Shown here piece by piece: positions 4,868 through 6,574 of a stretch of DNA of 6,574 nt. The notes under the pieces are model-generated. The model had not been told where the DNA came from, did no database searches, and worked only from the letters and a program-made list of their open reading frames with translations. This stretch comes from an uncultured Collinsella sp. (GTDB taxonomy: Bacteria > Actinomycetota > Coriobacteriia > Coriobacteriales > Coriobacteriaceae). The stretch's first letter is position 1; each line of letters opens with the position of its first letter. The position numbers and the translations under genes were made by a program. The stretch lies in the NCBI GenBank assembly GCA_902494685.1, contig CABUUE010000086.1:1-6574 (forward strand). Direction: 5' to 3'.

Positions 4868-6280
4868 TTATACCTCGTCGTCCTCGTGCAGGCGGCGGCG
4901 ATAATCGGCGGCCCAGCCCTCAATATTTACCTGACGGGCGCGGCCCAGACCGAGTGCGTCTGCCGGGACCGGCTCAGTGATGACGGAGCCGGCGGCCACG
5001 AGCGCGCCGTCGCCAATCTGGGCGGGCGCGACCATCATGGTATCGGAACCGATGAAGGCATCCTTGCCGATGACGGTTTTGTGCTTGTGTACGCCGTCGT
5101 AGTTGCAGGTGATGGAGCCGGCGCCCACGTTGACGCCGGAGCCCATGGTCGTGTCGCCGATGTAGGACAGGTGCGGCACCTTGGAGCCCTCGCCGATCGT
5201 GGACTTCTTGATCTCCACGTGCGTGCCGGCCTTGGAGCCGTCGAGCATGTGGGTACCCGGGCGCAGGTAGGCGCGCGGGCCGCAGTCGACGCCGTTCTCG
5301 ATGACGGCCTCGATGGCGATGGTCTCATCGATGGTGCAGCCGCTGCCGACGGTGGTGTCGGTGAGACGGCTGTTGGGGCCGAGCTGGCACTCCTCGCCCA
5401 CGGTGACGTGGCCGATCAGGTGCGTCTGAGGCCACACGACGGTGTCGCGGCCGATAACGGCATCGGGGCCGATCCAGGCCTGCGTGGGGTCGATGAAGGT
5501 AACGCCCTCGGCCATCCAGTGCTCGTTGATGCGGTCGCGCGCGATGGCGGTGAGCTGCGCGAGCTGGATGCGGCTGTTGACGCCCAGACCGTCGCGGTAG
5601 TCATCGCAGTGGAAGATGGAGACCGCCTGGCCGTGACCCTTGAGGATCTCGAGCATGTCGGGCAGGTAGTACTCGGACTGCGCGTTGTCGTTGCCGATCT
5701 CGTCAATGTGTGCGGCGAGCTGCGCGCCGTCGAAGGCGTAGCAGCCGGCATTGCACTCGAGCAGCGTGGCGGCCTGCTCGGGCGTGCAGTCCTTCTGCTC
5801 GATGATGCGCTCAATCTGGCCGTCGGCGCCCAGCTTGATGCGGCCGTAACCGAAGGGGTCGGGCGGGGTCATGGTCATGACGGTGCAGGCGAGCTCGCCG
5901 GTAGCGACGGTCTGCGCGAACTTGGCGACGGTGTCGGCGGTGATGAGCGGCAGGTCGCCGTTGAGCACGACGACGGGGCCTTGCGTGATGCCGCAGGCCT
6001 CGAGTGCGACCTTTACGGCGTGGCCGGTGCCCAGGCGCTCGGTCTGCTCGACGCACTCGACCTTGGTGGCACTGTTGGCGTAGACGCCGTCGATAAGGGC
6101 GCGCATCTCGTCGGCGTGGCTGCCGATGACGACCACGACGCGGCTGCAGCCGGCCTTGATGGTGGCGTCGACGATCCACTGGACCATGGGCTTACCCAGG
6201 ATCTTGTGCGAAACCTTGCAGTGGTTCGACTTCATGCGGGTGCCCTCGCCGGCGGCGAGGATAATTGCGGTTGCGTCCAT
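4868..6280 (-). CDS. glmU: Bifunctional GlmU: GlcN-1-P acetyltransferase / UDP-GlcNAc pyrophosphorylase
   Basis: GlmU acetylates glucosamine-1-phosphate with acetyl-CoA and then couples the product to UTP, giving UDP-GlcNAc for peptidoglycan precursors. The 470-residue protein has both halves. The N-terminal uridylyltransferase has LAAGEGTRM (8-16), Lys22, GTGHAV (84-89) and NGDLPL with the metal-binding Asp109. A left-handed beta-helix acetyltransferase follows, visible as hexapeptide repeats from about residue 265. It carries RPGTH (340-344), VEIKKS (356-361), HLSYIG with the catalytic-base His370 and Tyr373, and Asn384 and Asn393, spaced as in E. coli GlmU. The C-terminus is acidic (HEDDEV). 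I chose the ATG at 6280 because AGGAG precedes it by 5 nt and LAAGEGTRM then starts at residue 8. The frame stays open 75 codons further upstream, but that part shows no domain and overlaps the divergent promoter region. Confidence 0.96.
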   Translation of the reverse strand: MDATAIILAAGEGTRMKSNHCKVSHKILGKPMVQWIVDATIKAGCSRVVVVIGSHADEMRALIDGVYANSATKVECVEQTERLGTGHAVKVALEACGITQGPVVVLNGDLPLITADTVAKFAQTVATGELACTVMTMTPPDPFGYGRIKLGADGQIERIIEQKDCTPEQAATLLECNAGCYAFDGAQLAAHIDEIGNDNAQSEYYLPDMLEILKGHGQAVSIFHCDDYRDGLGVNSRIQLAQLTAIARDRINEHWMAEGVTFIDPTQAWIGPDAVIGRDTVVWPQTHLIGHVTVGEECQLGPNSRLTDTTVGSGCTIDETIAIEAVIENGVDCGPRAYLRPGTHMLDGSKAGTHVEIKKSTIGEGSKVPHLSYIGDTTMGSGVNVGAGSITCNYDGVHKHKTVIGKDAFIGSDTMMVAPAQIGDGALVAAGSVITEPVPADALGLGRARQVNIEGWAADYRRRLHEDDEV

Positions 6281-6309
6281 GTGATCTCCTGTTACGTTAT
6301 AGAGACGTG

Positions 6310-6321
6310 CGTTTGGAAACG
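6310..6321. repeat. Palindrome CGTTTGGAAACG in the divergent promoter region
   Basis: CGTTT and AAACG flank a GG centre, giving 5-bp arms. The site overlaps the -35 part of the plus-strand promoter candidate and lies 30 nt before the glmU start. Its position and symmetry suit an operator, but arms of this length can arise by chance. Confidence 0.3.
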
Positions 6322-6340
6322 ATACACGGCACAATATGAT
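6313..6340 (+). promoter_or_regulatory. Candidate promoter for the plus-strand gene
   Basis: TTGGAA (6313-6318, four of six consensus bases) and TATGAT (6335-6340, five of six) are separated by 16 bp. A second TATGAT occurs at 6351-6356. The predicted start near 6347 would leave a leader of about 125 nt before the GTG at 6471. I could not find an equally good glmU promoter on the opposite strand. Confidence 0.4.
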
Positions 6341-6470
6341 ACCGCAGGCATATGATGAGCGCGTAACGATTGATGCGTGGCGGCCGATGTCGCTGCCGCC
6401 GGCGTGGTGTTTGCGCTGGTTGTGCATGGCGGCGCCGCTGCGGCGTTGGCGTTTGAGCGAGGGAATGGGG

Positions 6471-6574
6471 GTGCCCGTGGATATCATGCGAGAGGAATCG
6501 GGCAACGAGCCCGTTGCGGCATTTTCGATGTCGCATCCGGCGGTGCCGGCCCTCTACATGGTGCTGACATTGGG
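6471..6574 (+). CDS. N-terminus of a probable ECF-transporter T component (EcfT-like), partial
   Basis: The reading frame runs to the window end with about 34 codons visible. It includes AFSMSHPAVPALYMVLTLG: a short polar N-terminus, then HPAV and the beginning of a hydrophobic segment. That arrangement recalls EcfT (CbiQ-like) membrane proteins, whose N-termini often read F-x3-HPAVN-x2-Y/F before the first helix. EcfT joins two ATPases to substrate-binding S components for vitamin or metal-ion uptake. I chose GTG 6471 because GAGG lies 8 nt upstream; GTG 6477, ATG 6486 and ATG 6465 are in the same frame and possible. The frame has no stop back to 6303, so a longer form starting at ATG 6336 or 6426 cannot be ruled out, though neither has a ribosome-binding site. 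The family call rests on few residues. Confidence 0.5.
   Translation, partial: MPVDIMREESGNEPVAAFSMSHPAVPALYMVLTL

Noticed and set aside
4853..6355. A 500-codon open frame on the plus strand opposite glmU
   Set aside because: It is rich in Gly, Ala, Val and Asp with no motif, and mirrors the GC-biased third positions of glmU. GlmU is unmistakable on the other strand.
6281..6505. An N-terminal extension of GlmU starting at 6505
   Set aside because: The LAAGEGTRM motif sits right after the ATG at 6280, which has a good ribosome-binding site. The extension has no domain and covers the divergent promoter region.
1..6574. A CRISPR array, tRNA cluster or defence system
   Set aside because: No regularly spaced direct repeats, tRNA-like cloverleaf or defence-type protein is visible; apart from the IS end the window is core metabolism.

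Overview
The window looks like chromosomal DNA from a high-GC member of the Coriobacteriia (Actinomycetota), most like Collinsella or a close relative. This is inferred from gene content, GC-rich third codon positions and the style of the proteins; it has not been checked by a search. All five complete genes lie on the minus strand, so transcription runs from high to low coordinates: glmU (6280-4868), prs (4674-3688), pth (3463-2834), then an nfnA-nfnB pair (2459-1620 and 1629-220).

glmU-prs-pth is a widespread housekeeping cluster. GlmU makes UDP-GlcNAc for the cell wall, Prs makes PRPP for nucleotide, histidine and tryptophan synthesis, and Pth recycles peptidyl-tRNA. The rplY/ctc gene that often sits between prs and pth elsewhere is absent. 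The genes here are not tightly packed. A strong intrinsic terminator follows glmU, a very long perfect inverted repeat follows prs, and a weaker hairpin follows pth. Each gene may therefore be largely its own transcription unit.

A 374-bp gene-free region (2460-2833) separates pth from the nfn pair. It holds a consensus TATAAT box, a 5' leader hairpin followed by a T-rich run, and an imperfect 23-nt inverted repeat about 120 bp apart. The nfn pair encodes the two subunits of an NfnAB-type (electron-bifurcating NADH-dependent ferredoxin:NADP+ oxidoreductase) flavoprotein. These genes overlap by 10 bp, and nfnB ends at a strong terminator.

At the left edge (1-118), the last codons of an IS3-family-like transposase and a probable right inverted repeat lie just past the nfn terminator. 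At the right edge, a plus-strand gene diverges from glmU and runs off the window; its visible N-terminus resembles an ECF-transporter T component. The divergent interval (6281-6470) holds a TATGAT-type promoter candidate on the plus strand with a small palindrome across its -35 region.

I see no CRISPR array, tRNA or rRNA, and no clearly new multi-gene system. The most notable features are the nfn leader and its repeats, the 27-bp perfect inverted repeat, and the atypical catalytic loop of Prs.
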